64,000 nt of DNA from Vulcanisaeta sp. JCM 16159 (GTDB taxonomy: Archaea > Thermoproteota > Thermoprotei > Thermoproteales > Thermocladiaceae), in the NCBI RefSeq assembly GCF_001316265.1, contig NZ_BBDN01000001.1, positions 1 through 64,000 of the forward strand. The letters are read 5' to 3'. A program made the position numbers and the translations under genes. Positions within the stretch are counted from its first letter, which is position 1. Each line of letters starts with the position of its first letter. Shown piece by piece: positions 9,258-18,923 of this stretch. The notes under the pieces were generated by a model, which was not told the origin of the DNA, did no database searches, and saw only the letters and a list, made by a program, of their open reading frames with translations.

Positions 9258-10688
9258 ATGAGCTACCTGAGGATGTAATAACTAAGGCTCTTGACCTCGC
9301 CCTGAGCAGTGGTTCATCCTATGCCGAGGTTAGGTATCAAGTTGATGTTGTTAGGCTTGTTAATGTTAGGAATGGTGTGCTTCAGTCATTGAGTAGCTAC
9401 TCCTATGGTGGTATTTCAGTTAGGGTATTGGTGGATGGCATGTGGGGTTTCGCCGCTACGAGTAATACTGATTGGGAGTCGGTTAGGGATGCCGTGGGTA
9501 GGGCCGTGTCGTTGGCTAGGTCTGTGGCTAGGCTTAGGAGGAGGAAGGTGACCATTGGTAAGGAGAGGTTGGCTAGGATTACGTATGATGTTAGTCAGAG
9601 AGTTAGGGTTGAGGATTTATCAAATGAGTACTTAATTAAGTACTTAAGCGAGCTTGATGCCCATGCTAGTTGAACCCAGGATTAGGGTTAGGAACCTATA
9701 CCTGAGCACCACCATTACTGAGAAGCTAATTATAACCAGTGATGGGGCCCACGTTAGGAGTAGGGTGCCCAGGGTCTATCTATTCGGTTCATTAATAGCC
9801 TATGATCCACAAAGCGGTAGTGCCCAGAGGAATATTGAGTTCGGTGGTTCAGGGGGTTTTGAGGTGTTAAGCGGCGTTGATGGTGAGGTTGATAGGGAGG
9901 TCAGTGCCATTAGGGACGTGCTTGATAAGGCTAGGCCGCTCCCCCATGACGAGGTAATGGATGTAGTACTAAGCCCCGAGTTGGCGGGTATAATGGTTCA
10001 CGAGAGTATAGGCCACCCGCTGGAGTTGGATAGGATCATGGGTAGGGAGGGTGCCGAGGCAGGCGAGTCATACGCCAGGCCGGACTACCTGGGTAGTTAC
10101 AGGATTGGTAGTGAATTGGTCACAATAATTGATGACCCAACAATACCCAATAGCTACGGCTTTTACCTGGTCGATGAGGAGGGGGTCACTGCCAGGCCAA
10201 GGTTCCTGGTTAGGAATGGCGTGATTAATGAGTTCTTAATGAATAGGGAGTACGCATCATACATCGGGTTATCAAGTAATGCCGCCGCTAGGGCCAGTGA
10301 GTTTGATAAGGAGCCAATACCGAGGATGGCCAATACGTACCTGGCGCCGGGCAATTGGAAGCCTGAGGAAATAATTAGGGAGACCAAGAGGGGGCTGTAC
10401 ATCGCCTCATACACTGAGTGGAACATTGACGATAAGCGTTGGTTTGGACGTTATGGGGGTTTCGAGGCCTACTACATAGAGAATGGAGACTTGAAGTACA
10501 TGGTTAGGGAACCATTCATCGAGGTCGACACAAAGACATTATGGAGCAATGTGGATGCCGTGGCCAATGACCTCAGGTTCTACCCAGGGACCTGCGGCAA
10601 GGGTAACCCGGAGCAGGGAGTCCCTGTCTACTTGGGTGGGCCCACTTTTAGGGTTGCTAACGTCAGGGTTTTGAAGGCGCCACGCTAA
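9258..10688 (+). CDS. tldD: TldD-family metalloprotease (frameshifted)
   Basis: TldD and TldE form a heterodimeric zinc protease that cleaves unfolded peptides and matures some modified peptides. The second frame (9654-10688) carries the catalytic HESIGHPLE with the HExxxH zinc motif, followed by GREGAEAGESYA. Other TldD landmarks are the VRNGVINEF and NAAAR segments and the C-terminal NPEQGVPVYLGGP. The first frame (up to 9673) gives the usual N-terminal LALSSGSSYAEVRYQ region. A shift lies at about 9655. The only ATG upstream (9258) is one base out of frame with the protein, so a second shift just after the start is likely. The gene is convergent with its partner tldE, and the two stops overlap. 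Confidence 0.85.
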
Positions 10689-12020
10689 CCCTTTGATATG
10701 TTTAAATCCCTAATTAACACGTACGGCGCCGTGCCAGGTAGTGGCGAGTCCCACCAATAAACCTGCCTAGCCTCCCTACTTGAGTCGACGAAGTTCCTAA
10801 GCAATGCCTTGAAGGAATCCGCAATCCTTAACCCACGAACTCTAGCGCTCAACTTACCATTCCTCACTAAAAACGCCACATCCCTAACGACAGTGAGAAT
10901 ACGCCCTCCTTAACATTCTGAAACCTTGTGTACCAATTATTCGTTATGATAATGCCGTTCCCAAGCTCAGTCACTATTGCCTCAATATCACTGGGTAATC
11001 GCCCTGTGCCTATCGCCACGTGCCTTGGCCTCGGCCGCAACCAATTACCAACTGCATGACCTGTACTGGTTGTATTGAATTTAGCGGCCGTCCTATTATT
11101 ATGTAGTAACCCAGTGAGCGTTCCCCTCCTTATTACCTCCATGTTCATTGTCTTATTGCCCTCATAATCAAAGGACTCCGAACCAAAGGCGCTGGGGTCG
11201 CTTGATAAATCCATTATTGATAATCCCTCGCTAGCTACAGTATTACCAATGTCATTCTTAGAAACGCCTGACATCTCTGTTATTACTGAGTAGGCGTTAA
11301 ACCACATGGCAGTCATTAAGCCATATAAGTGAGCCGACACTAATGGGCCAAGAATTACATTATACCGACACTGTCTACACTTTCCTCGGGTAAATCCTTA
11401 GCTATCCTCACTAAGCGACCCGCCTCAACACCCGCATCTTTTGGTTTAAATCCATCCAGTGTATTGGATATTGATACTGATGTTGCGGTTAAATCATCAA
11501 TAAACGCCCTAATTGTGAGAGTCACGAAGGAGGTCTTATCCTCAAGCTCAAGTCCAGTACTATCGGTATAATAACGTTCCTCAACGCCGAAGGTCATTGC
11601 ACCTGCATTTCTCTGTGAGCCCTCACTGAGCGATGCTTGGATTGCTTCGTTTAACCCATCAATTAACCTATCGGTTTCCCTCTCAATCCTGCTGTCATAC
11701 TTACCAATTAACCGGCTTGGTCTCTCACCATGGGTTAACGGTACGTAAAGTTCATCCTCAAGTATGTTACCTAATTCCCTGAGCAACTCCTGAACTTTAT
11801 TCTTAATGGAGTTTATATCTGACGTAGAGAGAGTTGCCGTTAAATACCTCCTTGACTTGGCGATGTATATCGTTGTTTCATGAGTTACCCAGTTATTGGC
11901 TATCGTGGGTTCATTATTGGCGAACCTAATCATCGACCACCTAACCCTTCTGAAGACAATTACTCCCTCATCCACCAAGCCCTTAATACTATGAACAATA
12001 CTGTCTAACTCACTTAACAT
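10685..12020 (-). CDS. pmbA: TldE/PmbA-family protein, partner of TldD (frameshifted)
   Basis: Three frames (11355-12020, 10867-11340, 10685-10879) join into about 445 residues, the usual length for TldE/PmbA. The N-terminal part has the RWSMIRFANNEPTIA segment. The middle has SVITEMSGVSKNDIGNTVAS, GTLTGLLHNNRTAAKF and STGHAV, which are characteristic of PmbA. The last frame gives VRNGKLSARVRGLRIADSF and ends with WWDSPLPG. As in other TldE proteins, no HExxxH is present; the zinc site is supplied by TldD. Shifts lie near 11345 and 10870. It is convergent with tldD, an arrangement that would still allow balanced expression of the two subunits. Confidence 0.82.
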
Positions 12021-12101
12021 TAGATATACAATGCAGTGTTGATTTTTAACCTTTAAGCCTATGTCAATTCTTATTCTTTTTCACTACCTTAACCTTACTC
12101 A

Positions 12102-13016
12102 TTAATAATCCTGGATCTCGGGTCTTGCCTTAATGAACATACCCCTTTGTAGTTCATCAAAGGCTCTCCTTATTTCATCCCAAGTATTCATAACTATAGG
12201 TCCATACCATGCAATCGGTTCATTGATAGGCCTACCTGCCATCAATAAGAACCTAGCTGGCTTCTCGCCTGTTCTCACAACAACCTCATCACCATCCCTT
12301 GTTAAGACAACAAGCTCTCCACGTTTAGCAATATGCCACTGGTCAAGAGATGCTTCACCATTAACCATGTAAATTAATGCGGTATATCCATCATTAACTT
12401 CATAATTAAATGTTGATTCCTCGGGCAATTGAACATTTAAGTAATGTATTGGCGTTGTTAAGTCATTAACTGGTCCCTCAACAACTCCATAACTACTCAC
12501 CCTAATTCTCCCCGTAATAATCACAGCCTTACCACCGCTCTCTAACTCAACCACTGGTATATGTCTCCTAAGGACATTCCTATACTTAGGAACCCTCATC
12601 TTATACTTACTAGGTAGGTTTACCCAAAGTTGAAAGCCATTAACCTCCGTATCGTAAGCCTCATCGCCACCCAATGCAACCTTTCTAATAGGCTTTGGCA
12701 TCTCCTCATGAAAGATGCCACTGCCAGCGGTCATCCACTGAACATCTCCAGGACCGATAACCCCCTCATTCCCTGTACTATCCCTATGGCGAACCTCCCC
12801 ATTCAATAAATAGGTTACTGTTTCAATACCTCTGTGTGGATGCCATGGAAAGCCCATCATATAGTCATTAGGATCCCTTGAGCCGAAATGATCAAGGAGT
12901 AAGAATGGGTCTGTTATCTCGGCAATACGTGGATCACCAAATACCCTATATAGCTTAACACCTGCCCCATCCCTTGTCCAATGACCCCTAATTATGTGAA
13001 TCGCGGTCTTCCTCAC
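12102..13016 (-). CDS. Pirin-family bicupin protein
   Basis: The 304-residue protein shows the pirin N-terminal cupin with the metal-ligand cluster in FPWHPHRGIETVTYLLNG (residues ~54-71) and the conserved DVQWMTAGSGIFHEEMP (residues ~91-107), where the last His and Glu complete the site. The C-terminal cupin begins near residue 190 and includes GRPINEPIAWYGPIVMNT. Some pirins are iron-dependent quercetinases and others act as redox-linked regulators; which applies here cannot be told. The gene is monocistronic, intact and of typical length. Confidence 0.9.
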   Translation of the reverse strand: MRKTAIHIIRGHWTRDGAGVKLYRVFGDPRIAEITDPFLLLDHFGSRDPNDYMMGFPWHPHRGIETVTYLLNGEVRHRDSTGNEGVIGPGDVQWMTAGSGIFHEEMPKPIRKVALGGDEAYDTEVNGFQLWVNLPSKYKMRVPKYRNVLRRHIPVVELESGGKAVIITGRIRVSSYGVVEGPVNDLTTPIHYLNVQLPEESTFNYEVNDGYTALIYMVNGEASLDQWHIAKRGELVVLTRDGDEVVVRTGEKPARFLLMAGRPINEPIAWYGPIVMNTWDEIRRAFDELQRGMFIKARPEIQDY

Positions 13017-13069
13017 ATTAATGCATGCATTCTTAACATTAATAAAACCGTATTTATTTATCTTAAATT

Positions 13070-13687
13070 ATGAACAAAAATATTATTTTCTATACAATTG
13101 ATAATAGGCATGCGGCAATAGTCTACATGGTACTAAAGGCCCTTGGTTTTAAACGCGTGTCGCTACTTAACGGTGGCAAGGTGAATTGGCTGGTACACAA
13201 GGGTCCTCTATGCACATGTAATTGGCACGTGTATAGAGGCAATTTCAATCCAGGGGATTGGCTAAGTATCATTGTTAACTTTAATGATTACTTCATTAAT
13301 TTTGATCAAGTATATGAGTTATTCGCTAATGGTAATATTGGCAATAATACGCTGCTTATCGATGTTAGGTCCCCCTGTGAGTACATGGGCAGTGACGTGG
13401 ATATTTGGGGCCATATACCAGGCGCCATTAACATGCCCTGGAATCTGTTTCTCGAATCCCGAACCAATAGATTTAGGGATCATGATGAAATTATGAAGGT
13501 GGTTGATAGCTACGGACTTTCACCAAATGACGACATAATACTTTATTGCAGGACTGGCGGTAGGTCAGCCCTTGTGTGGTTTGCCCTAACTGAATTGCTT
13601 GGTTTTAGTAGGGTTAGGGTTTACCTTGGCTCCTGGCTTGACTGGATGAGCCATGGTGCTCCAATTAAACGTAGCGAGGAACCTTAA
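13070..13687 (+). CDS. Rhodanese-domain sulfurtransferase
   Basis: The 205-residue protein ends in a full rhodanese domain: LLIDVRSPCEYMG (residues ~95-107), GHIPGAINMPW, and the active-site loop LYCRTGGRSA (residues ~163-172) with the catalytic Cys. The first ~80 residues resemble a shortened, inactive rhodanese repeat (LKALGFKRVSLLNGGKVNW). This gives a compact two-domain thiosulfate sulfurtransferase architecture. It may handle sulfur transfer or detoxification in a sulfur-using thermophile. The gene is divergent from the pirin gene, with a short promoter region between them. It is intact. Confidence 0.85.
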   Translation: MNKNIIFYTIDNRHAAIVYMVLKALGFKRVSLLNGGKVNWLVHKGPLCTCNWHVYRGNFNPGDWLSIIVNFNDYFINFDQVYELFANGNIGNNTLLIDVRSPCEYMGSDVDIWGHIPGAINMPWNLFLESRTNRFRDHDEIMKVVDSYGLSPNDDIILYCRTGGRSALVWFALTELLGFSRVRVYLGSWLDWMSHGAPIKRSEEP

Positions 13688-13734
13688 CTATTAATGCCGT
13701 GTTAGTATTTACTAAACTTAGTAGCGTTCTTTTT

Positions 13735-13919
13735 AACACATATACATACGCCGAATTAATGGACATTAACGAGAGAATTCAATGCCTTACGCCAACCCCA
13801 CCAATGACAAAAAAACTTAACACCCGGGGTACCAAGTCCTTAGCAGCCCTCATAACCGACACCGCATACTCTCTCCACCTCCTTAAATGCTCGAAGTGAT
13901 ACCTAACCCAACTTGACAT
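13735..13919 (-). pseudogene. Degraded MNT-type nucleotidyltransferase
   Basis: From the ATG at 13919 the frame reads MSSWVRYHFEHLRRWREYA, then VMRAAKDLVP and FFVIGGVGV, and stops at 13779 after 46 residues. The piece matches the N-terminal helix and the GG-containing strand of archaeal minimal nucleotidyltransferases. The catalytic DID region after the break is scrambled; a frame past the stop reads ILSLMSINS where ILSDIDV would be expected. A run of seven A's lies inside. The HEPN fragment next to it suggests a dead HEPN-MNT pair. Confidence 0.55.
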
Positions 13920-13930
13920 TACTAACAACC

Positions 13931-14052
13931 TTAATTCCTTATTATGTAAAGTTGAAGTGCTTGATCTATGAGAAACATTGCCAAATCAAAGTCATCAGTA
14001 TCCTCAGCAATACGGAGTGCATTCGGAACTACCCTCTTTAATTTATTGACAT
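13931..14052 (-). pseudogene. Fragment of HEPN-domain protein
   Basis: The minus strand reads PNALRIAEDTDDFDLAMFLI followed by DQALQLY before a stop at 13931. This is the first helix pair of a small archaeal HEPN protein, where the DLA-FxxEQA pattern is diagnostic. Everything after the second helix is gone. The MNT fragment starts 12 bp downstream on the same strand, the usual HEPN-MNT gene order. Confidence 0.5.
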
Positions 14053-14092
14053 ATTAACCGCTCATACATTGCTAAGCTCATGCCGTATTTAA

Positions 14093-14671
14093 TTACTTTA
14101 ACTTCTTACCAATGGCTATTATTAGCGGGAACATCTTCCTAATACTAATGCTAAAGTATGGCGATAACAACTCAATAAAGCACCTCTCGGTACATCCATG
14201 ACTACCAACAAACCTAACCCTATCCTTATCAGCCTCGACAATGATTAAGGCAGAACCAGGCCTCAATAACTCATATATGATCCTAATAGACTCCTCCCGC
14301 CTGCTCCAATGATGAAGCGTGAGTGTGGCCACCGCGGCATCAAACCTGCCATTAACAATGGGCATCTGCCAACTAGTGCCATTAATGAAGTCAGGCTTGT
14401 TAAACCTCCTAGCCTGCCTGAGCATTGGTAGGCTAATGTCTATGCCAACCACGTAATAGCCATACCCAGCCAACATGTTGGCCAACCTGCCAGTGCCCGG
14501 GCCAATCTCGAGGATCCTCGCGGGCGGCCTAACAATTCTCCTAAGTACCCTGGCTGTTATTATGTACACCCAACACAGTGGTAACTCTTCCAATCTATAG
14601 GCTCTCGCCACTTTTTCATTAAAGTGCCTGAGCTCCTCGTACATGCCATCACCCATTATTGCCAAACTCAC
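14093..14671 (-). CDS. Class I SAM-dependent methyltransferase
   Basis: The 192-residue protein has the SAM-binding motif I ILEIGPGTGRLANML (residues ~56-70), an acidic end of strand 2 in VVGIDISLPMLRQA, motif II around FDAAVATLTLHHW, and motif III near LLRPGSALIIVEAD. This is the UbiE/Methyltransf_11 layout. The substrate is not evident. The start overlaps the stop of the upstream SDR gene by four bases, so the two are probably co-translated and may act in one small-molecule pathway. The gene is intact and somewhat short at the C-terminus. Confidence 0.85.
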   Translation of the reverse strand: MSLAIMGDGMYEELRHFNEKVARAYRLEELPLCWVYIITARVLRRIVRPPARILEIGPGTGRLANMLAGYGYYVVGIDISLPMLRQARRFNKPDFINGTSWQMPIVNGRFDAAVATLTLHHWSRREESIRIIYELLRPGSALIIVEADKDRVRFVGSHGCTERCFIELLSPYFSISIRKMFPLIIAIGKKLK

Positions 14672-15441
14672 GTTAGTGTTATTGACCCATCAACAACGAC
14701 TACGGAACCATTCATGTAAGACGAGTCATCAGATGCCAGGAAAAGCACTACCCTGGCTATCTCCATCGGGTCTGCGAACCTACCAAGAGTAATCCTCTGC
14801 AGGAATAGTTTTGTGAAGTCCTCATACGTTGCTCCATAGGCAGACGCGGCCCTAACGGCCATCGGCGTACTGACCCACCCAGGCGCCACAGCGTTAACCC
14901 TAATGCCCCTGCTGCCGTACTCCACAGCCATAACTTCCGTGAGCATTATCAAGCCGGCCTTCGAAACCGAGTAGGGCATTGCATATGGCAGTGGCTTCAA
15001 CCCAGCCACAGACGCGACATTAATGATCACGCCCCTACCCTGCCTAAGCATTTCAGGTATTGCGTACTTACTCATTAACCACACACCCTTAAGGTTCACG
15101 TTAATAACTCTGTCAAACTCCTCAATCGTGAAGTCAGCACTGGGCTTCGCCCTTGGCAAGTCAATTCCCGCATTGTTCACAAGTATGTCTAACCGCCCAT
15201 AATGATTGATTGTTTCCTTAACAGCACTTGAACAATCTGATTCCCTAGACACATCGGCATGTATGAAGAAGGCATCGCCACCATTATTCCTAATCATACC
15301 TACCGTCTCCTCACCACCCCTATCATTGACATCAATAACCACAACCCTAGAACCCTCACTGGCGAATAATAACGCAATGGCCTTACCAATACCACTCCCT
15401 GCCCCGGTAACTATCGAAACCCTACCATCCAACTTACCCAT
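14668..15441 (-). CDS. Short-chain dehydrogenase/reductase (FabG-like)
   Basis: The 257-residue classical SDR has the cofactor motif TGAGSGIGKA (residues ~12-21), VLVNNAGID, catalytic Ser in VASVAGL, and the YSVSKAG Tyr-Lys pair near residues 156-162. VNAVAPGWVSTPM follows and the C-terminus ends in VVDGSITLT, as in 3-oxoacyl-ACP reductase-like enzymes. The Asp-rich end of the second strand (VIDVND) favours NAD(H). It is first in a two-gene unit with the methyltransferase. The substrate is unknown; many archaeal homologues act on alcohols, sugars or acyl compounds. Confidence 0.9.
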   Translation of the reverse strand: MGKLDGRVSIVTGAGSGIGKAIALLFASEGSRVVVIDVNDRGGEETVGMIRNNGGDAFFIHADVSRESDCSSAVKETINHYGRLDILVNNAGIDLPRAKPSADFTIEEFDRVINVNLKGVWLMSKYAIPEMLRQGRGVIINVASVAGLKPLPYAMPYSVSKAGLIMLTEVMAVEYGSRGIRVNAVAPGWVSTPMAVRAASAYGATYEDFTKLFLQRITLGRFADPMEIARVVLFLASDDSSYMNGSVVVVDGSITLT

Positions 15442-15544
15442 ACCACTAACTAAATCATATATCTGTATTTAAGTACATACTAATTATAGAATATGTAATC
15501 ACGTGGGACTGCGTAATACTTTACTTATGAGGTAAGGGTTAGCG

Positions 15545-16195
15545 ATGCTTAAAACGGCGTATTTAAGATTCATTAATGTGAGTCTCGGGGAATTAATAAG
15601 AAAGGCTAAGGAGGGGGGTCTACTGAGTTCATTAATAATGGAGTTACTTAAGGATGAAGATGCCATTTATGAACTATCAAAGTACTTCGTAATGAACGAG
15701 AACGGCTTGTTCCTAAGGCCAATAGGTATTGTTAGGCATGGACTTAATGACGATGTAATAAGGGCATCCAGTGAAGGTGTTGACGGCGTTATCGAGGTTT
15801 TTGAGGAATTTGCCGATGGATTAAGGGGCATTGACGGCTTCTCCCACCTAATATTAATCTCGTTATTCAATAAGGTCAATAGGGAGCAGCGCAGGGTCCT
15901 CGTGGTCAAGCCAAGAAGGCTCATTAAGTTCGGTATTAACCCTGAGGAATTACCCGAGGTTGGTGTATTTGCTACAGACTCGCCACATAGGCCGAACCCA
16001 ATCGGCCTTAGTATTGTTAGGCTCATTGGTAGGGATGGCAGGTTTCTTAGGGTTTCTGGGCTTGACCTATTTGATGGAACGCCAATACTAGATATCAAGC
16101 CCTATACACCTGATAGATCCATTAGTGCCAGCGATCTAAAAGCACCTGAGTGGTATTCCAGGCTTTGGAGGAGGATTGGTGGTGGCGTTATTTAG
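15545..16195 (+). CDS. TsaA/TrmO-like tRNA A37 methyltransferase family protein
   Basis: Residues ~57-200 form a TsaA-type domain: RPIGIVRHGL at its start, GLRGIDGFSHLILI, then FATDSPHRPNPIGLSIVRL and LDIKPYTP. TrmO enzymes of this family N6-methylate t6A at tRNA position 37 using SAM, and the DSPHRPNPIG loop is the family signature. An N-terminal extension of about 55 residues is not part of the domain. The next gene is Taw1, which modifies G37 of tRNA-Phe, so two position-37 modification genes lie side by side. The gene is intact, with an ATG at 15545. Confidence 0.82.
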   Translation: MLKTAYLRFINVSLGELIRKAKEGGLLSSLIMELLKDEDAIYELSKYFVMNENGLFLRPIGIVRHGLNDDVIRASSEGVDGVIEVFEEFADGLRGIDGFSHLILISLFNKVNREQRRVLVVKPRRLIKFGINPEELPEVGVFATDSPHRPNPIGLSIVRLIGRDGRFLRVSGLDLFDGTPILDIKPYTPDRSISASDLKAPEWYSRLWRRIGGGVI

Positions 16196-16255
16196 TTAAA
16201 TAGTGCTAGATAAAAGTTTATATTTCTAAATTTAGGACATAATGGCTTGATAGTA

Positions 16256-17350
16256 ATGGAGAAGATCGAACAGGTAATTAAGGAATCACTGAAGTATCAT
16301 ACAATTGGTGAGGTTAATGGCAGGATTAGGATACGGATCACTGACGAGACAAAGGCCAAATTAATAAAGGCTAGCTATGGCATATACAATCACTCAACCG
16401 TCGAGCTGTGTCACTGGACGAAAAGCGCCTTGGTTAGGGGGCAAAGCTGTTACAAGTTTAAGTTCTACGGTGCACCGGCAGGCGGTTCCCACAGGTGCGC
16501 TGAGTTTAGCCCAGTGGGCATGATATGTAGTAATAGGTGCGTTTACTGCTGGAGACCTACTGAGTCCTTTGACTCCTTCATACCCAGTGAGGACTTGGTT
16601 GATGACCCTGAAGAGGTTGTTCAAGGAGTCCTTAGGGAGAGATATAGGTTATTGACGGGTTACTTCGGTAATCCAAAGTCCAAGGACAGGGCTAAGGAGG
16701 CTCTCGTACCAACTCACTGGTCAATATCACTGTCTGGGGAACCAACACTATACCCAAAGCTACCGCAGCTCGTTAAGTACCTCAAGAGCCTGCCGAGTAC
16801 CAAGTCCGTGTTCATAGTCACGAATGGGGAACACCCAGAGATGCTCGAGAGACTGCAGCGTGAGGATGCACTACCAACGCAGCTTTACCTATCCTGCAAC
16901 GCACCAAACAGGGAGTTGTTCTATAGGATTAATGTGCCGGTGATGTATAGGGAGGATGCGTGGGAGAGGTGGTTGAGGAGCCTTGAGTTACTCAGTAGGT
17001 TGAATACGAGGACCGTTATTAGGATAACCCTGATAAGGAGCCTCAACTACGACTTCAAATACATACCCGAATTCGCAAAGCTAATGCTAATCGGCAACCC
17101 ACACTTCATTGAGGCCAAGTCCTACATGCACCTAGGGCACTCCACCTTCAGACTGAAGAGGAGTGACATGCTTAGGCATGAGGAGGTTAGGGAGTGGGCC
17201 TTGAAACTGCTCGAGGAGATTAATAGGCTTGGTGGTAACTTCAGGTACATGGATGAGGATGAGCCGAGTAGGATAGTGGTTCTTCAGAACATGAGCAGGT
17301 ATGTTGATAGGTGGATCGTTAGGCCCGAGGACCAGGCAAAGATTAAGTGA
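16256..17350 (+). CDS. taw1: tRNA 4-demethylwyosine synthase (Taw1)
   Basis: Taw1 is a radical SAM enzyme that condenses m1G37 of tRNA-Phe with pyruvate to make 4-demethylwyosine. The protein has the CSNRCVYCWRP cluster motif (CxxxCxxC) near residues 90-100, preceded by HRCAEFSPVGMIC, which supplies further conserved cysteines. SLSGEPTLYP, VTNGEHPE and the EAKSYMHLG region all match the family. ATG 16256 gives 364 residues. A TTG at 16247 would add three residues and is less likely. The gene follows the TrmO-like gene on the same strand with a ~50-bp AT-rich spacer. Confidence 0.93.
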   Translation: MEKIEQVIKESLKYHTIGEVNGRIRIRITDETKAKLIKASYGIYNHSTVELCHWTKSALVRGQSCYKFKFYGAPAGGSHRCAEFSPVGMICSNRCVYCWRPTESFDSFIPSEDLVDDPEEVVQGVLRERYRLLTGYFGNPKSKDRAKEALVPTHWSISLSGEPTLYPKLPQLVKYLKSLPSTKSVFIVTNGEHPEMLERLQREDALPTQLYLSCNAPNRELFYRINVPVMYREDAWERWLRSLELLSRLNTRTVIRITLIRSLNYDFKYIPEFAKLMLIGNPHFIEAKSYMHLGHSTFRLKRSDMLRHEEVREWALKLLEEINRLGGNFRYMDEDEPSRIVVLQNMSRYVDRWIVRPEDQAKIK

Positions 17351-17373
17351 TTGATTTAACGGCAGGGATAAAA

Positions 17374-18209
17374 TCACGTATAGGTTACCCTCTCCTCATG
17401 CTTAATATACTCATTGAACTTACCGGAATTCACAAGCTCCACGTGGCGAACAACCTGCCCATTAAACTCACTGGGTCTCTCGATATACACGGCATGCCCA
17501 GCGTCAGGGAATACCACAAACCTAGAATTCGGTATACCACTGAACAGCTTCTTCCCATTCTCAATGGGTATCAACCTATCAGCTCCCCATGGATTATGGT
17601 AGTCGGCACCCTAATATCACCAAGCCTAGGCGTCAAATCAGCACCCATCGCCTCTAACTGGGCCACGTAGGCTCCTTAGGCATCCTCCTATTGAAGAACA
17701 TCCTCGTTAATTCCTGGAAGACCTGCTCATTCCTACTAATCCAACCCTCACTAAAGGCAACCTGCAGTGCGCCAGTGAACATGTTGAAGTCATCATAGAG
17801 CTTAAGGGCCATTTCCGTGAACTGCCTAAGCTCAGGGGTTATTTCCAGGTGGGGCATCGTGGAAACGAGGATTAGGGACTTAACCGCATCACCATGCCTA
17901 AGCACGAAGTCCTGGGCAATCATACCACCCATAGAGAAACCAAGCAAGTGAATAGACCTAAACCCAAGCTCACTAACCACGACATACACGTCATCGGCCA
18001 TGGAATCCAGGGAATACGGCCCCCTCGGCTTGTCGGAAAGACCCACGCCCTATTATCAATGAGGACAAGCCTAAACCTATAGGCTAACTCCCACTGAAAG
18101 TGCCAGGCAGTCAAGTCCCAACTAAAGCCTGAACCAAAACCAATGGCTCACCCCTACCAACTACCTCATAGTAAATCTTAGTACCATCACTGGATATCGC
18201 GTATGGCAT
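17374..18209 (-). CDS. Alpha/beta hydrolase (multiply frameshifted)
   Basis: Starting at ATG 18209 the pieces read IYYEVVGRGEPLVLVQ, then FSWDLTAWHFQWELA, RLVLIDNRG, and LLGFSMGGMIAQ with the nucleophile elbow G-F-S-M-G-G. The last frame gives the catalytic-His region FVVFPDAGHAVYIE. The layout is that of a proline-iminopeptidase or esterase-like hydrolase of about 275 residues. At least three or four frame changes are needed (near 18115, 18045, 17655 and 17575). This is more than in most neighbours, so the gene may be truly decaying and not only mis-sequenced. It is convergent with taw1. Confidence 0.7.
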
Positions 18210-18545
18210 ATTGAAATAATAATCCGCAAGGCAATTAAGTATTTACATTACTTACTATATATAATTTAATAATCCATAAAGATAACACAATAATGCATCC
18301 ATAATATATAATACTATATTCATTATCGACAAATCTATATAGTTTACTTCATTAGTAATTGAACATTAACTAGGAATAGAATGGTTACGAAAATTATGCG
18401 CGCGCCCGACCCACCTCACACACGCCATAGGTAATTCATAGTTCATTATTAATATTATTATTGCCATATTATATTATTTATCATATGCCTAGGAATTTGT
18501 GTACTATGTCTTGTATAACCTAGTTGTTTGTATTATTTTAATTGC
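18210..18545. other. AT-rich intergenic stretch
   Basis: I see no gene here. The stretch is strongly AT-rich with many TATAAT-like runs. One GC-rich spot, GCGCGCGCCCGACCC, lies at about 18399. It separates the hydrolase from the plasmid-like ParA island and may mark an old insertion border. Confidence 0.4.
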
Positions 18546-18899
18546 TTATTCAATTTTTAATAAATCGCAGTCATACTGGATACACCTGAAGATGTAGGTT
18601 TCAATGCCCAGTTTATTACGTGCCCACCTTAGGAAGTTCATTAATTGGCTTAATTTATTGTTGTCTTCGTCCGTTGTTATTACTATGAGTCCTGCCCGTA
18701 ATCCACCGTATTGATAGGCTATGGCTTGTCCAACGCCATAATGTACCTTGTCCTCGCACTCAACTTCGTATGCAGTGCCATTGCATGACAGGTCGGGTTT
18801 TACGTTAATAAAGCCGAGATTTATTGAGTATTGTTCGTTACAATTTAGGCGGCGTGCTATTATTGCCATGTACTCGTTTTCCCTACATTGCCTTACCAC
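18546..18899 (-). CDS. Putative PD-(D/E)XK nuclease-like protein
   Basis: The 117-residue protein has a core VKPDLSCNGTAYEVECEDK (residues ~33-51). Its spacing fits a PD-(D/E)XK site: Asp in VKPD, then ExExxK at the next strand. A helix with GQAIAYQYG follows, resembling the QxxxY element of Cas4/RecB-type nucleases. The rest is a short alpha/beta core. No membrane or signal segment is present. It lies 25 bp downstream of the ParA gene on the same strand, as in small archaeal plasmids. Family membership is inferred from the motif only. Confidence 0.5.
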   Translation of the reverse strand: MVRQCRENEYMAIIARRLNCNEQYSINLGFINVKPDLSCNGTAYEVECEDKVHYGVGQAIAYQYGGLRAGLIVITTDEDNNKLSQLMNFLRWARNKLGIETYIFRCIQYDCDLLKIE

Positions 18900-18923
18900 T
18901 CTTCAGCACCTGCGTTTAATTAC

